Shown: piece after piece, positions 25,722 to 35,627 of the stretch
Layout of the letters: every line of letters starts with the position of its first letter
Position numbering within the stretch: the first letter of the stretch is position 1
Source of the DNA: Rhizobium oryzihabitans
Lineage (GTDB): Bacteria > Pseudomonadota > Alphaproteobacteria > Rhizobiales > Rhizobiaceae
Length of the DNA: 64,000 bases
NCBI RefSeq assembly: GCF_010669145.1
Contig: NZ_CP048632.1
Span: 2,108,001-2,172,000, forward strand
Direction: 5' to 3'
The notes under the pieces: model-generated
What the model was told of the DNA's origin: nothing
Seen by the model: only the letters and a program-made list of their open reading frames with translations
Database searches by the model: none
Translations under genes and position numbers: made by a program

Positions 25722-26137
25722 CAGAGCGCGCCGGATATTTTTTTCACGAGAGTTTCCTTTTCACCCGCAGAATAGGGCACCGCCGTTCCGTGACCCCAGA
25801 CAGGGCCGGGCCAGCAGGTGTCACCTTCATTGCGAGCAATAATATGGACGTGCAGTTGCCGGACGATGTTGCCGAGCGCGCCGACATTGATCTTGGTCGC
25901 CCCGGTCACCTGCTTCAGCGCCGTGGCGACGAGATTGGTCTCGAAGGTCAGCACGGCCTGATCGAGAGGGGTAAGATCGAACAATTCGCTGGCACCGTCT
26001 CTCTGTGGCACCAGCACCAGCCAGGGCCAGCGGCTGTCATTCTGCAAACGCAGTTCACATAGTCCCAAACGCGTCACAAGTATGCTGTCGCGCGCCAGCC
26101 TGTCGTCCAGCCGGAATGTCTCCAAGGCGTCCTCCAT
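25721..26137 (-). CDS. HIT family hydrolase
   Basis: A 138-residue nucleotide-binding protein of the histidine triad superfamily. The motif region reads QLHVHIIARNEGD, the form seen in a bacterial branch whose third triad position is not histidine. Members act on dinucleoside polyphosphates or adenylated products. The ATG at 26137 gives the normal length; the longer frame runs toward the SRP RNA region. It is followed by nudC with a one-base overlap, so both may act in nucleotide clean-up. The substrate is not identified. Confidence 0.82.
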   Translation of the reverse strand: MEDALETFRLDDRLARDSILVTRLGLCELRLQNDSRWPWLVLVPQRDGASELFDLTPLDQAVLTFETNLVATALKQVTGATKINVGALGNIVRQLHVHIIARNEGDTCWPGPVWGHGTAVPYSAGEKETLVKKISGAL

Positions 26138-26176
26138 GTTTGTTTTCACCGTGATAGCAGTTTTTTGAATGCTTGG

Positions 26177-26205
26177 CTTGCATTTGCTGTCGATATTGCC
26201 GATAT
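26177..26205 (+). promoter_or_regulatory. Promoter of the SRP RNA gene
   Basis: CTTGCA (26177-26182) and CGATAT (26200-26205) are separated by 17 bases, in good agreement with the rhizobial housekeeping promoter. Transcription would begin near 26212, at the first bases of the SRP RNA. Confidence 0.7.
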
Positions 26206-26212
26206 GTGGCCC

Positions 26213-26311
26213 CGGGAGGTTGGTGGTGGACGAGCCACTCGCCAACCGGGTCAGGTCCGGAAGGAAGCAGCCCTAACGAGCCAGGCACGGGTCGCCGTGC
26301 CAGCCTCCCAC
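26213..26311 (+). ncRNA. ffs: Signal recognition particle RNA (4.5S type)
   Basis: A small bacterial-type SRP RNA of about 99 bases. The conserved domain IV tip GTCAGGTCCGGAAGGAAGCA with its GGAA tetraloop is intact. The long helix is closed by GGGAGG at the 5' end and CCTCCC at the 3' end. A run of T residues follows and ends the transcript. It lies immediately upstream of dnaX, the classical location in alphaproteobacteria. Confidence 0.96.
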
Positions 26312-26393
26312 CCTTTTTTTAAAAGACGTGCTCAGCTTTCGCCGGGCCAGTTCAGCGCCCCTAGAAAAACTGGCAAAACAAACTGGCGAGGCG

Positions 26394-28271
26394 ATGAGCG
26401 ACACCGTACCCACCACAACAAGCGAATCCCAGGGCGGGACCGGCTACCGGGTACTGGCACGCAAATATCGCCCGAAGGATTTTTCCGATCTGATGGTCGG
26501 CCAGGAGCCGATGGTTCGCACGCTGACCAATGCGTTCGAGACCGGGCGCATCGCGCAGGCCTATATGCTGACCGGCGTTCGCGGCGTGGGCAAGACGACC
26601 ACGGCGCGCATTCTCGCCCGTGCGCTGAATTACAAGACAGACACCATCGACAAGCCGACCATCGACCTGCGCATCCCCGGTGAACATTGCCAGGCGATCA
26701 TGGAAGGCCGCCACGTCGATGTGATCGAGATGGACGCCGCCTCCCATACCGGTATTGACGACATTCGCGAGATCATCGAGCAGGTTCGTTACCGCCCGGT
26801 CTCGGCGCGATACAAGGTTTATATCATCGACGAAGTGCACATGCTTTCAACGCAGGCTTTCAACGGTCTTCTGAAGACGCTGGAAGAGCCGCCGGAGCAT
26901 GTGAAATTCATCTTCGCAACCACTGAAATCCGCAAGGTTCCGATTACCGTCCTGTCGCGGTGCCAGCGCTTCGACCTGCGCCGCATCAGCGCCGCCGATC
27001 TTGTCGGCCTTTTCACGGCCATTGCCGGCAAGGAAGGCTTCGAGGCCGAACCGCAGGCGCTTTCGATGATCGCCCGCGCAGCCGAAGGCTCTGCCCGCGA
27101 CGGTCTTTCCCTGCTCGATCAGGCCATCGCCCATGGCGGCGGACGCGTGGAAGCCGAAGCCGTGCGCGGCATGCTCGGCCTTGCTGACCGGGCCCGCATC
27201 GTCGATCTCTTCCAGCACGTCGTCAAAGGTGATGTTGCGGCGGCACTTTCGGAGTTCAACGGGCAATATGAGGCGGGTGCGAACCCCGTCGTGGTGCTGA
27301 ACGACCTTGCCGATTTCACCCACCTCGTCACCCGCATGAAATATGTGCCTGACGCGGCGGAAGACCCCTCGCTTTCAGAAATAGAACGCGTGCGCGGTGC
27401 GGAATTTGCCGAGACGATTGCGGTGACCGCGCTTTCGCGTATCTGGCAGATGCTGCTGAAAGGCATTCCGGAAACGGAAAATGCCTCGCGTCCCGCAGGT
27501 GCGGCCGAAATGGTGTTGATCCGCCTTTCGCATGCCGCCAATCTTCCGGCACCGGAAGATGCGGCTCGGCGCCTGCTCGAACTTTCCAACGGCGATGGCG
27601 GCTATTCGAATGGCGCGCCTTCGGGCGGTGGCAATGGCGGCGGTGCGCGTGCCTATTCGTCAGGACAGACGGTGGCCGCAGGAAGACCTGTGGAGCTTCC
27701 CGCCCAGAGGCCGGCGAGCTCGCAGCCTTCGACCATGCTGCGCGCCGTGCCTGACAGCCGCCCGCAGGAGATGCAGGTCGCGGCACCGAGAACCGAAGAG
27801 CGGCCGGAGCCGAAAGTTCCTGTTAATTCCGTGCAGGATATCGCCGATCTGTGCCAGAAAAATCGCGATCCCGTCATGCGGGCAAAGGTTCGCAACTTCG
27901 TGCGGCTGGTGCGACTGGAGCCGGGCCGGCTCGACATGCGCCTCGGCGATGGCGCACCCGGATCGCTCCCCGGCGAGCTCGGCGTGAAACTGAAGGAGTG
28001 GACCGGTATCCACTGGATCGTCAGCCTCAGCAAGGAACAGGGTCAGCCGACGCTGGTTGAAGCCGAGGGCAGCGCGCGGGACGCACGCCTCGTCGATGCG
28101 AGGCAGGATCCGGATGTGGCGGCCATTCTTCAGCAGTTTCCCGGTGCAAAAATCACTGACGTGCGCATTCGCGTCACCCAGCAGGACGAGCCGGACGAGA
28201 TCGCCCCGGCCCCTTCGGTTGCCGAATCGAGCGAAGGCGACATCCTTCCCGGCGACGACATCGAATTTTAA
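26394..28271 (+). CDS. dnaX: DNA polymerase III subunit gamma/tau
   Basis: A 625-residue clamp-loader ATPase. The AAA+ domain shows the Walker A GVRGVGKTTTAR, Walker B YIIDEVHML, sensor 1 FATTE and the arginine-finger region LSRCQRFDLRRI. The zinc module between them keeps only one cysteine (GEHCQAI). Glycine/proline-rich linkers lead to a C-terminal tau-type domain. ATG 26394 was chosen for GGCGAGG and the family start; 26328 would run into the SRP RNA tail. It is followed after 27 bp by ebfC and then recR, a recombination/replication set. Confidence 0.95.
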   Translation: MSDTVPTTTSESQGGTGYRVLARKYRPKDFSDLMVGQEPMVRTLTNAFETGRIAQAYMLTGVRGVGKTTTARILARALNYKTDTIDKPTIDLRIPGEHCQAIMEGRHVDVIEMDAASHTGIDDIREIIEQVRYRPVSARYKVYIIDEVHMLSTQAFNGLLKTLEEPPEHVKFIFATTEIRKVPITVLSRCQRFDLRRISAADLVGLFTAIAGKEGFEAEPQALSMIARAAEGSARDGLSLLDQAIAHGGGRVEAEAVRGMLGLADRARIVDLFQHVVKGDVAAALSEFNGQYEAGANPVVVLNDLADFTHLVTRMKYVPDAAEDPSLSEIERVRGAEFAETIAVTALSRIWQMLLKGIPETENASRPAGAAEMVLIRLSHAANLPAPEDAARRLLELSNGDGGYSNGAPSGGGNGGGARAYSSGQTVAAGRPVELPAQRPASSQPSTMLRAVPDSRPQEMQVAAPRTEERPEPKVPVNSVQDIADLCQKNRDPVMRAKVRNFVRLVRLEPGRLDMRLGDGAPGSLPGELGVKLKEWTGIHWIVSLSKEQGQPTLVEAEGSARDARLVDARQDPDVAAILQQFPGAKITDVRIRVTQQDEPDEIAPAPSVAESSEGDILPGDDIEF

Positions 28272-28298
28272 TACATAACAAAAACAGGAGTCTGGCAC

Positions 28299-28622
28299 AT
28301 GCGCGACATCATGGGCATGATGGGCAAGGTCAAGGAAATGCAGGCCAAGATGGAAAAGCTGCAGGCGGATATCGCCGCGCTTGAAGTCGAAGGCAAGTCC
28401 GGCGGCGGTCTCGTCACCGTGAAGCTGAACGGCAAGGGCAGCATGCTCGGCCTGAAGATCGATCCGTCGCTCTTCAAGGAAGACGACGTCGAAATCCTCG
28501 AAGATCTGATCGTTGCCGCCCATAATGACGCCAAGGAACGCGCCGAGGCCATAACTGCAGAAAAAACCAAGGAAATCACCGCCGGCCTGCCGATCCCGCC
28601 CGGCATGAAGCTACCGTTCTGA
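28299..28622 (+). CDS. ebfC: YbaB/EbfC family nucleoid-associated protein
   Basis: A 107-residue DNA-binding protein ([19 protein letters not shown] at the N-terminus, [20 protein letters not shown] in the core, IPPGMKLPF at the end). It forms a dimer with pincer-like helices that binds DNA. The gene lies 27 bp after dnaX, as in most bacteria, where dnaX-ebfC-recR are linked. Here a MOSC gene on the other strand separates it from recR. Confidence 0.95.
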   Translation: MRDIMGMMGKVKEMQAKMEKLQADIAALEVEGKSGGGLVTVKLNGKGSMLGLKIDPSLFKEDDVEILEDLIVAAHNDAKERAEAITAEKTKEITAGLPIPPGMKLPF

Positions 28623-28635
28623 TAGTCTCTCGAAA

Positions 28636-29250
28636 TCAGACTTCCAGCATGGCGCGGAAGCGGCTTGCAAGCGGCGTGTCGAGATAGGCAGCGCGTTCGT
28701 CCTCGGTGAGTTGCATGGGGCGGAAGCGCTGCAGAATAACCGGTATGGGCAGTTTCGTTCCCTGATAGGGTTCAAACACAACGTCCTCACCAGCCATGAG
28801 CATTCCGCCTTTCAGGACCCGGCAGTAAAAGCCCGGATGGCCCGCCTTGCGGAAGCGCGGGGCGAAATCGGGCTCGCCGATCCGGGCTGAGAGGGTCGCG
28901 CAGGGAATTCGGGCGGCCGTCACCTCCAGCACCACTTCCTTGGCCAGGAACCTGTCGCCCACATGCAGCTTTGCGCTGTCGACGTCCTCCAGGACCAGAT
29001 TTTCCCCGAAAAAACCGGGCTCGATGCTGAGACCAAGCGTGTCGGACCAGAAATCGAGATCCACGGAGCCCATGGCGTAAATCGCCTGATCCGGCCCGCC
29101 GTGATGTTTGCGATTGCAGACGGCGTCGCTGACAATGCCTTCAGCATCCACAATCACTGGGCCTTGCACGGCGTGTTTGAAAATGCCCGTCTTTGCCGTC
29201 TTTCCCGGCAGGGTCGTCGCCTCGCCCCGGCATACCGCCCTAATTTTCAT
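28636..29250 (-). CDS. MOSC domain-containing protein
   Basis: A 204-residue protein with a single MOSC (molybdenum cofactor sulfurase C-terminal) domain. Diagnostic stretches are HHGGPDQAIYAMGSVD, FGENLVLEDVD and the conserved cysteine in RIPCATLSARIG. YiiM-like proteins reduce N-hydroxylated bases with the molybdenum cofactor; a similar role here is inference. ATG 29250 has AAAGGGCAG; 29271 is an alternative. It is inserted between ebfC and recR on the opposite strand, breaking a usually continuous gene set. Confidence 0.85.
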   Translation of the reverse strand: MKIRAVCRGEATTLPGKTAKTGIFKHAVQGPVIVDAEGIVSDAVCNRKHHGGPDQAIYAMGSVDLDFWSDTLGLSIEPGFFGENLVLEDVDSAKLHVGDRFLAKEVVLEVTAARIPCATLSARIGEPDFAPRFRKAGHPGFYCRVLKGGMLMAGEDVVFEPYQGTKLPIPVILQRFRPMQLTEDERAAYLDTPLASRFRAMLEV

Positions 29251-29308
29251 GGACTGCCCTTTGCGCTTCATGATTCCCGTTTCCCGATTTATGCAGTAGA
29301 AAGCGCTC

Positions 29309-29914
29309 ATGGCAAAACGAGTCACCGGCCCCGAAATCGAAAAACTGATCCAGCTGCTTGCAAAAGTGCCGGGGCTTGGGCCCCGCTCGGCGCGGCGGGC
29401 GGCGCTGCATCTCATCAAGAAGAAGGAACAGCTTCTTGGGCCTCTCGGCCATGCCATGGGTGAGGCCTATGACAAGGTGAAGATCTGCTCCTGCTGCGGC
29501 AATGTGGATACCATCGACCCCTGTACCGTCTGCACCGACGAGCGGCGTGACCAGGCGGTCATCATCGTGGTGGAAGACGTTTCGGATCTGTGGGCGCTGG
29601 AGCGGGCGGGCGCCATGAACACCGCCTATCACGTGCTGGGCGGTACGCTGTCGCCGCTTGATGGCGTCGGGCCGGAAGATCTGAACATCAAGGGATTGAT
29701 CGACCGTGTCAGCGTCGGCGGAATCCGCGAGCTCATCATCGCGGTCAATGCGACGGTGGAAGGACAGGCGACCGCCCATTACATCACCGACCGTCTGGCC
29801 GATTTCGGCGTCAAGATCACCCGGCTTGCACATGGCGTGCCGGTGGGCGGCGAACTGGACTATCTCGACGAAGGCACATTGACGGCCGCGCTTCGGGCGC
29901 GCACGACGATCTGA
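29309..29914 (+). CDS. recR: Recombination protein RecR
   Basis: A 201-residue DNA-binding protein of the RecFOR pathway that helps load RecA at gaps. A helix-hairpin-helix region ([21 protein letters not shown]) is followed by the four-cysteine zinc finger ([16 protein letters not shown]) and the Toprim domain ([14 protein letters not shown]). Length is normal. It shares a divergent promoter region of less than 60 bp with the MOSC gene. Confidence 0.97.
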   Translation: MAKRVTGPEIEKLIQLLAKVPGLGPRSARRAALHLIKKKEQLLGPLGHAMGEAYDKVKICSCCGNVDTIDPCTVCTDERRDQAVIIVVEDVSDLWALERAGAMNTAYHVLGGTLSPLDGVGPEDLNIKGLIDRVSVGGIRELIIAVNATVEGQATAHYITDRLADFGVKITRLAHGVPVGGELDYLDEGTLTAALRARTTI

Positions 29915-29949
29915 CGCCTTCCCTCCCCGTCATCCAAAGAGGAGACCGA

Positions 29950-31248
29950 ATGCGAAACCGATTTGATTCCTTGTCTTGGCGCATTTCCGGACGGAAAAGC
30001 TTTAAGGCACTGGCCGCCATTCTTTCCGTTTTTTCAGCAACGACCGCTTTTGCGCAGTCGGCACCGACAGGCGCAGCCGCAACCCGATACGACGCCGAAT
30101 TTAACGTCTGGCTGAAAAAGGAAATCTGGCCGGAAGCCCGCAAGGCCGGCATATCGCAGAAAACACTTGAGGCCACGCTCAGCGGTCTTTCCATCAGCTG
30201 GAACCTGCCTGATCTCGTTATCCCCGGCCAGAAACCGCCGAAGGAACAGAGCCAGAGTCAGGCGGAATTCTCCTCCCCGGGAGCCTATTTCTCCGAAAAA
30301 CGGCTGCAGGGATTGGCCGGCACCGGCCGCTCGCTTGCCGCCACGCATGCGGCGACGCTGCGCAGGATCGAGGCGAAATACGGCGTGCCCGGTAATATCA
30401 TCGTTGCGATCTGGGGCCGCGAATCCGGTTTCGGCCGGGCAAAACTGCCGCATTCGGTGGTCGATGTGCTGGCCACGAAAGCCTATATGTCCACCCGCAA
30501 GGAGATGTTCCGCACCGAGCTGATCGACGCGCTGAAAATCGTCGAGAGCGGCGATATTGCGGCCTCGCGCATGATGGGCTCCTGGGCCGGCGCGCTCGGC
30601 CAGCCGCAATTCATGCCGTCGAGCTATCTCAAATATGCCGTGGATTTCGATGGCGACGGCCACCGCGATATCTGGAATTCCGTGCCGGACGCGCTGGCAT
30701 CCATAGCGAACTATCTTTCCCAGCGCGGCTGGCAGCGCAATCGCGACTGGGGTTTCGAAGTGTCGATCCCCGCCAATGTTTCCTGCGCGCAGGAGGGCCC
30801 CGACCTTGCCCGGCCGGTGGCCGACTGGGCGAAGATGGGCATTACCCGCATTTCCGGAAAAGCCTTTCCGTCCAATGACCTATCCGCTGATGGCATGATG
30901 CTGGTGCCGGCCGGACGTCACGGGCCGGAATTCGTGGTGACGCCGAATTTCTACGTCATCAAGGAATATAATAATTCCGATCTCTACGCGCTGTTCATCG
31001 GCAATCTCGCCGACCGCATCACCCATGGGGCGGGCCCGTTCAAGGGTGAATGGGGCAATGTCGGATCGATGCTGCGCTCCGATGTTCTCACCATGCAGAA
31101 GGCGCTGGTGGCCAAGGGTTACGATGTCGGCAAGGCAGATGGGCTGGCCGGTTTCAAGACGCGTCGCTCACTCGGCGACTGGCAGGCCAAGAACGGGCTT
31201 TCACCGACGTGTTTTCCAGATGCAAGCCTGAAGGCTAAGCTGAAATAG
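29950..31248 (+). CDS. Lytic murein transglycosylase (MltB/GH103 type)
   Basis: A 432-residue secreted peptidoglycan lyase. A long signal peptide ends near TTAFAQS and has no lipobox. The catalytic domain contains the active glutamate in IWGRESGFGRA, plus LGQPQFMPSSYLKYAVDFDG. The C-terminal 60 residues form a peptidoglycan-binding domain (LTMQKALVAKGYDVGKADGL). It cleaves glycan strands to anhydromuramic products in the periplasm. It is monocistronic, ending at a RIME-like repeat. Confidence 0.93.
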   Translation: MRNRFDSLSWRISGRKSFKALAAILSVFSATTAFAQSAPTGAAATRYDAEFNVWLKKEIWPEARKAGISQKTLEATLSGLSISWNLPDLVIPGQKPPKEQSQSQAEFSSPGAYFSEKRLQGLAGTGRSLAATHAATLRRIEAKYGVPGNIIVAIWGRESGFGRAKLPHSVVDVLATKAYMSTRKEMFRTELIDALKIVESGDIAASRMMGSWAGALGQPQFMPSSYLKYAVDFDGDGHRDIWNSVPDALASIANYLSQRGWQRNRDWGFEVSIPANVSCAQEGPDLARPVADWAKMGITRISGKAFPSNDLSADGMMLVPAGRHGPEFVVTPNFYVIKEYNNSDLYALFIGNLADRITHGAGPFKGEWGNVGSMLRSDVLTMQKALVAKGYDVGKADGLAGFKTRRSLGDWQAKNGLSPTCFPDASLKAKLK

Positions 31249-31282
31249 CACGTTACCTGCGACGTCGGAAAACCTCTCCGTC

Positions 31283-31367
31283 CTCATGCTCGGGCTTGTC
31301 CCGAGCATCTGCAACCGATTGATTTAACGATACGTGGTTGGATCCTCGGGACAAGCCCGAGGATGAC
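31283..31367. repeat. RIME-like rhizobial palindromic repeat
   Basis: Two hairpins, ATGCTCGGG/CCCGAGCAT (31286-31308) and ATCCTCGGG/CCCGAGGAT (31342-31364), flank a middle part with CAACC/GGTTG arms. The outer halves are inverted copies of each other. This is the layout of the rhizobial intergenic mosaic element found in many copies in Rhizobiaceae. It fills most of the 186-bp gap between convergent genes and may also end transcription. Confidence 0.75.
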
Positions 31368-31434
31368 GTCGAGGGTTATGACAACGGCCCTCAATAACCT
31401 TTTTACCTGTCCCGTTTCTGCCTCTCCCAGCCTC

Positions 31435-33063
31435 TCAGTGCTGGTCGGTATGGGGTTTGTGGAAGATATCGTCGGTCGGCGGAATGGTCTGCCGCTCGAT
31501 CATCCGGTGCACGCGCGGCCGGGTCTTGCCGCGGTGAAGCTCGAGCAGCCGGTCCCAGGCTTCTGCGTCGGCCTGGGTGCGGCGGTGGTTGTGGCGGACA
31601 TATTCCACCCATGTCGGCACATGGTAGCTTTCCGTCCAGATGTCCGGATTTTCCAGGTCGCGCATCAGGTTCCAGTTGCGTGCGCCATCGCGCAGGCGGA
31701 TGCGACGGCGCTCCGCCATCAGCGGCAGGAACTCGCCGAGATCCTCGTCGTGGATTTCATAGTCGATGAGGATGGCGATCGGCCCGCTGCGCGGCTTGAT
31801 ATCGAGCCGTAGCGGCGGCTCCACGAAGCGATTGAGCGGATCGAGATTGAGCGAGGCGAAGGCGGGCATGGCGAGCTTGAAGCCGACCACCACGCCAAGC
31901 AGCATCAGCACGCAGGAACAGAGAAGCGAGTAGGAAATGCCGTAATCTTCCGCCAACTCGCCCCATAGCCAGCTGCCCACCGCGATGCCGCCGAAGGTCA
32001 GCGTCTGGTAAAGCGAGAGCGCACGTCCCACCACCCAGCGCGGGGTGGAAAGCTGGACGATGGTATTGAACAGCGAAAGCGCCAGAACCCAGCAGGCACC
32101 GGCCACCGTCAGGACAAGCGAGGTGATGATCGCACTCGTGCTCACCGCCGTCACGCCGGAACTGAAAGCGAAGCCCAGAAAGGCGACGCGCACGATCCAT
32201 TCGCTGGACAGAACCTCACGCAGTCTTGCGCTGACAAGAGCACCGCCGATGGCGCCGACGCCGAATGCGCCCAGCATGACACCGTAAGTCAGTGGGCCGC
32301 CTTCGACCAGATCGCGGGCGACGATCGGCATCAGGGCCAGGATGGCGCTGGCGGAAAGACCGAAGAGAAAGCCGCGCACCAGCACCTTGCCGATATTGGG
32401 CGACATGGCCACATAACGCATGCCCGCAGAAATGGCGGCGAGAAGCTGCTCGCGCGGCAATGTCGAGGCATATTTCGGCGGCTGCCAGCGCAACAAGGCG
32501 TAGATCAGGGCGAAGTAGCTGAGCGCATTCACGAAAAACGCGGCGGCAGCACCTGCGGCCGCGACGATGATGCCGCCGATGGCCGGGCCGACGCTGCGGG
32601 TGATGTTGAAGCCGACGCTGTTCAATGTCACGGCGGCGGGCAGATCCTCGCGCGGCACCATTTCACCGACGGAAGCCTGCCAGGACGGATTGTTGAGCGC
32701 TGTGCCGCAGCCGATCATGAAGGTGAAGAAGAGCAGCAGCCAGGGCGTGAGCCAGCCGGACCAGGCAAAAACCGTGAGCAGAACGGAGGCCGTCAGCATC
32801 AGGAACTGCGCGGAAATCATGATGCGGCGACGGTCGAAACTATCAGCCAGCGCGCCTGAAATGAGTGAGAACATCATGATCGGCAGCGAGGTGGAGGCCT
32901 GCACCAGCGCGATCATGTTTTCCGAACTCGACAGCGACGTCATCATCCATGCGGCACCAACCGCCTGGATCAGTCCACCGAAATTCGAGGCAAGGCTGGC
33001 GACCCAGATTCGTCTGTAAGTCAAATGCCTTAAAGGCGTGAGTGGCGATTTACGGTCAGGCAC
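31435..33063 (-). CDS. MFS transporter, EntS/DHA3-type with C-terminal cytosolic domain
   Basis: A 542-residue protein. The first 400 residues contain the usual 12 hydrophobic segments of a major facilitator (opening with RRIWVASLASNFGGLIQAVG; loop DSFDRRRIM). The last 130 residues form a soluble charged domain (IDYEIHDEDLGEFLPLMAERRR), as in the MFS_3/transmembrane secretion effector family. Such proteins export siderophores or drugs; the substrate here is unknown. The start codon is GTG with a weak ribosome site. It is divergent from the rimP operon. Confidence 0.88.
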   Translation of the reverse strand: MPDRKSPLTPLRHLTYRRIWVASLASNFGGLIQAVGAAWMMTSLSSSENMIALVQASTSLPIMMFSLISGALADSFDRRRIMISAQFLMLTASVLLTVFAWSGWLTPWLLLFFTFMIGCGTALNNPSWQASVGEMVPREDLPAAVTLNSVGFNITRSVGPAIGGIIVAAAGAAAAFFVNALSYFALIYALLRWQPPKYASTLPREQLLAAISAGMRYVAMSPNIGKVLVRGFLFGLSASAILALMPIVARDLVEGGPLTYGVMLGAFGVGAIGGALVSARLREVLSSEWIVRVAFLGFAFSSGVTAVSTSAIITSLVLTVAGACWVLALSLFNTIVQLSTPRWVVGRALSLYQTLTFGGIAVGSWLWGELAEDYGISYSLLCSCVLMLLGVVVGFKLAMPAFASLNLDPLNRFVEPPLRLDIKPRSGPIAILIDYEIHDEDLGEFLPLMAERRRIRLRDGARNWNLMRDLENPDIWTESYHVPTWVEYVRHNHRRTQADAEAWDRLLELHRGKTRPRVHRMIERQTIPPTDDIFHKPHTDQH

Positions 33064-33199
33064 GATCAGTCCACTTAATGCAACTGCGATCTATCAAACG
33101 GCAACTATAGACAGTGCCGACAATCATGCCAGCCTTTCCGACACGGTAAGGGTGAAAATATGGCCGGGGCGTCACCGAAGTGGGGCTGCCTGCGAAAAC

Positions 33200-33228
33200 C
33201 TTGCAATCCTGCCCCGATGGGTCTATAT
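33200..33228 (+). promoter_or_regulatory. Promoter of the rimP-nusA-infB operon
   Basis: CTTGCA (33200-33205) and CTATAT (33223-33228) with a 17-base spacer match the rhizobial consensus closely. Transcription would start near 33235, giving a leader of about 117 bases. Confidence 0.75.
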
Positions 33229-33256
33229 GACCAGTGAAATTCTTGATCGCTTGATG

Positions 33257-33287
33257 AAGAGTGGGGCCGCAAGGCTCCGCTCTTTTT
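33257..33287 (+). terminator. Leader attenuator upstream of rimP
   Basis: AAGAGTGGGGCC, GCAA loop, GGCTCCGCTCTT: a 12-bp stem with two G-U pairs, followed by TTT. It lies between the promoter and the first gene of the operon, so it must be read through. It is a likely site for autogenous control by NusA. The function is inferred. Confidence 0.7.
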
Positions 33288-33351
33288 CGTTAGGCGAACC
33301 GGAAACCACGGGCTTCAGGGCCCGGCGAAAAATCAAAGACCGGAAGGCCAG

Positions 33352-33948
33352 ATGGCAGACACCACATATGAACCGCGACTGATAACCGAAACGGGCATCG
33401 ATCAGCGCATCGCTGAGATCATCGAGCCTGTTTTGACGGGCATGGAATATCTTCTGGTGCGCGTGCGGCTCTCCAACCAGAACGGCATGACGCTTCAGGT
33501 CATGGCTGAGCGCGAAGACGGAACAATGACCGTTCAGGACTGCGAAGCCATTTCGATGGCGATTTCACCTGTTCTTGATGTGGAAGATCCGGTCGATAAA
33601 GCGTATCATCTCGAAGTTTCCTCGCCCGGCATCGACCGGCCGATGGTTCGCAAATCGGATTTCACCCGCTGGCAGGGTCATCTGGTGAAGGTCGAAACCT
33701 CCATTCTGGTCGAGAACCGCAAGCGGTTTCGCGGCAAGATCGTTGAGGTCGATGCGGATGGCTTCAAGCTGGAACGCGACCAGATCGCCTATGGCGAGGA
33801 GCCGACAGTCATCATTCCGTTCAGCGCGCTTTCGGATGCGAAGCTCATTCTGACGGACGACCTTATTCGTGATGCGCTGCGGGCAGACAAGGCGGCAAAG
33901 GCCGCCGCCGCAAACCAGAACGACGAAAACGAAGCAGACGAAGACTAA
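33352..33948 (+). CDS. rimP: Ribosome maturation factor RimP
   Basis: A 198-residue 30S assembly factor ([21 protein letters not shown] at the start; [30 protein letters not shown] in the middle). The C-terminus is extended and rich in alanine and acidic residues. It is the first gene of the transcription/translation operon, followed by nusA after 62 bp. Length is slightly above the E. coli protein, as usual in Rhizobiales. Confidence 0.96.
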   Translation: MADTTYEPRLITETGIDQRIAEIIEPVLTGMEYLLVRVRLSNQNGMTLQVMAEREDGTMTVQDCEAISMAISPVLDVEDPVDKAYHLEVSSPGIDRPMVRKSDFTRWQGHLVKVETSILVENRKRFRGKIVEVDADGFKLERDQIAYGEEPTVIIPFSALSDAKLILTDDLIRDALRADKAAKAAAANQNDENEADED

Positions 33949-34010
33949 TTCCAACGTAAAGCCCGAAAACGGGCGACCAACGCAATTATGCGACTTACGG
34001 AGACAGAAAA

Positions 34011-35627
34011 ATGGCAGTGAGTGCTAACCGGCTTGAGCTTCTGCAGATCGCCGATGCTGTGGCGCGCGAAAAGGTCATCGACCGCGAAATCGTGCTTGCC
34101 GCAATGGCCGACGCTATCCAGAAAGCCGCCCGCTCGCGCTATGGTTCGGAAACCAACATTCGCGCCGACATCAACTCCAAGACCGGCGAAATCCGCCTGC
34201 AGCGTCTTCTGGAAGTTGTCGAGGCGGCCGAAGATTATTCGACCCAGATCCCGCTCGAACTGGCCCGCGACCGCAACCCGGACGCCAAACTCGGCGACTT
34301 CATTGCCGATCCGCTGCCGCCGATGGATTTCGGCCGTATCGCCGCCCAGTCCGCCAAGCAGGTGATCGTTCAGAAGGTGCGCGAAGCCGAGCGCGACCGT
34401 CAGTATGACGAGTTCAAGGATCGCATCGGCGAAATCGTCAACGGCACCGTCAAGCGCGTCGAATACGGCAACGTCATCGTTGATCTCGGCCGTGGCGAAG
34501 GCATCATCCGTCGCGACGAGATGATTCCGCGGGAGAACATGCGTTACGGCGACCGCGTGCGCGCTTACGTCTACGACGTTCGCCGCGAGCAGCGTGGCCC
34601 GCAGATTTTCCTGTCGCGTACCCATCCGCAGTTCATGGTGAAGCTCTTCACCATGGAAGTTCCGGAAATCTACGACGGCATCATCCAGATCAAGTCGGTT
34701 GCCCGTGACCCCGGTTCGCGCGCCAAAATCGCCGTCATCTCGAACGACTCGTCGATCGATCCGGTCGGCGCCTGCGTCGGTATGCGCGGTTCGCGCGTTC
34801 AGGCCGTCGTCGGCGAATTGCAGGGCGAAAAGATCGACATCATTCCGTGGAGCCAGGAGCCGGCCTCCTTCATCGTCAACGCCCTGCAGCCGGCAGAAGT
34901 CGCCAAGGTCGTTCTGGACGAAGAATCCGAGCGCATCGAAGTGGTCGTTCCCGACGAGCAGCTTTCGCTCGCCATCGGCCGCCGCGGCCAGAACGTACGT
35001 CTGGCATCGCAGCTGACCGGCTGGGATATCGACATCATGACCGAGCAGGAAGAATCCGAGCGCCGTCAGAAAGAATTCAACGAGCGTACGGCACTCTTCA
35101 TGGACGCCCTCGACGTCGATGAGATGGTCGGCCAGGTTCTGGCTTCCGAAGGCTTCGCGCAGGTCGAAGAACTCGCTTATGTCGATCTCGACGAAATCTC
35201 CTCCATCGATGGTTTCGATGAGGATACCGCCGATGAAATCCAGACCCGCGCCCGCGAATATCTGGAACGCCTGGAAGCCGAAATGGATGCCAAGCGCAAG
35301 GAACTCGGCGTTACCGACGAGCTTCGCCAGATCGATGGCCTGACCTCGCAGATGATGGTTGCGCTGGGTGAAGACGGCATCAAGACCATCGAGGACTTTG
35401 CCGGTTGCGCTGCGGACGATCTGGTCGGCTGGAGCGAACGCAAGGACGGCGAGACGAAGAAGTTCGAAGGCATCTTCTCCAAGCTCGACGTATCTCGCGT
35501 CGAGGCTGAGAACATGGTTGTGCAGGCCCGTCTTCTGGCTGGCTGGATCACGGCCGAGGAGCTTGCTTCCGAAGAGGAAGCCGATCTCGAAGCTGCCGAG
35601 GAGGCGGATACCGCCGAACAGGAATGA
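34011..35627 (+). CDS. nusA: Transcription termination/antitermination protein NusA
   Basis: A 538-residue RNA polymerase-binding factor. Domains in order: N-terminal polymerase-binding domain (about residues 1-125), S1 domain ([21 protein letters not shown]), two KH domains ([42 protein letters not shown]), then two helix-hairpin-helix repeats and an acidic tail. It modulates pausing, termination and antitermination. Its stop overlaps the ylxR start by four bases (ATGA). Confidence 0.97.
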   Translation: MAVSANRLELLQIADAVAREKVIDREIVLAAMADAIQKAARSRYGSETNIRADINSKTGEIRLQRLLEVVEAAEDYSTQIPLELARDRNPDAKLGDFIADPLPPMDFGRIAAQSAKQVIVQKVREAERDRQYDEFKDRIGEIVNGTVKRVEYGNVIVDLGRGEGIIRRDEMIPRENMRYGDRVRAYVYDVRREQRGPQIFLSRTHPQFMVKLFTMEVPEIYDGIIQIKSVARDPGSRAKIAVISNDSSIDPVGACVGMRGSRVQAVVGELQGEKIDIIPWSQEPASFIVNALQPAEVAKVVLDEESERIEVVVPDEQLSLAIGRRGQNVRLASQLTGWDIDIMTEQEESERRQKEFNERTALFMDALDVDEMVGQVLASEGFAQVEELAYVDLDEISSIDGFDEDTADEIQTRAREYLERLEAEMDAKRKELGVTDELRQIDGLTSQMMVALGEDGIKTIEDFAGCAADDLVGWSERKDGETKKFEGIFSKLDVSRVEAENMVVQARLLAGWITAEELASEEEADLEAAEEADTAEQE

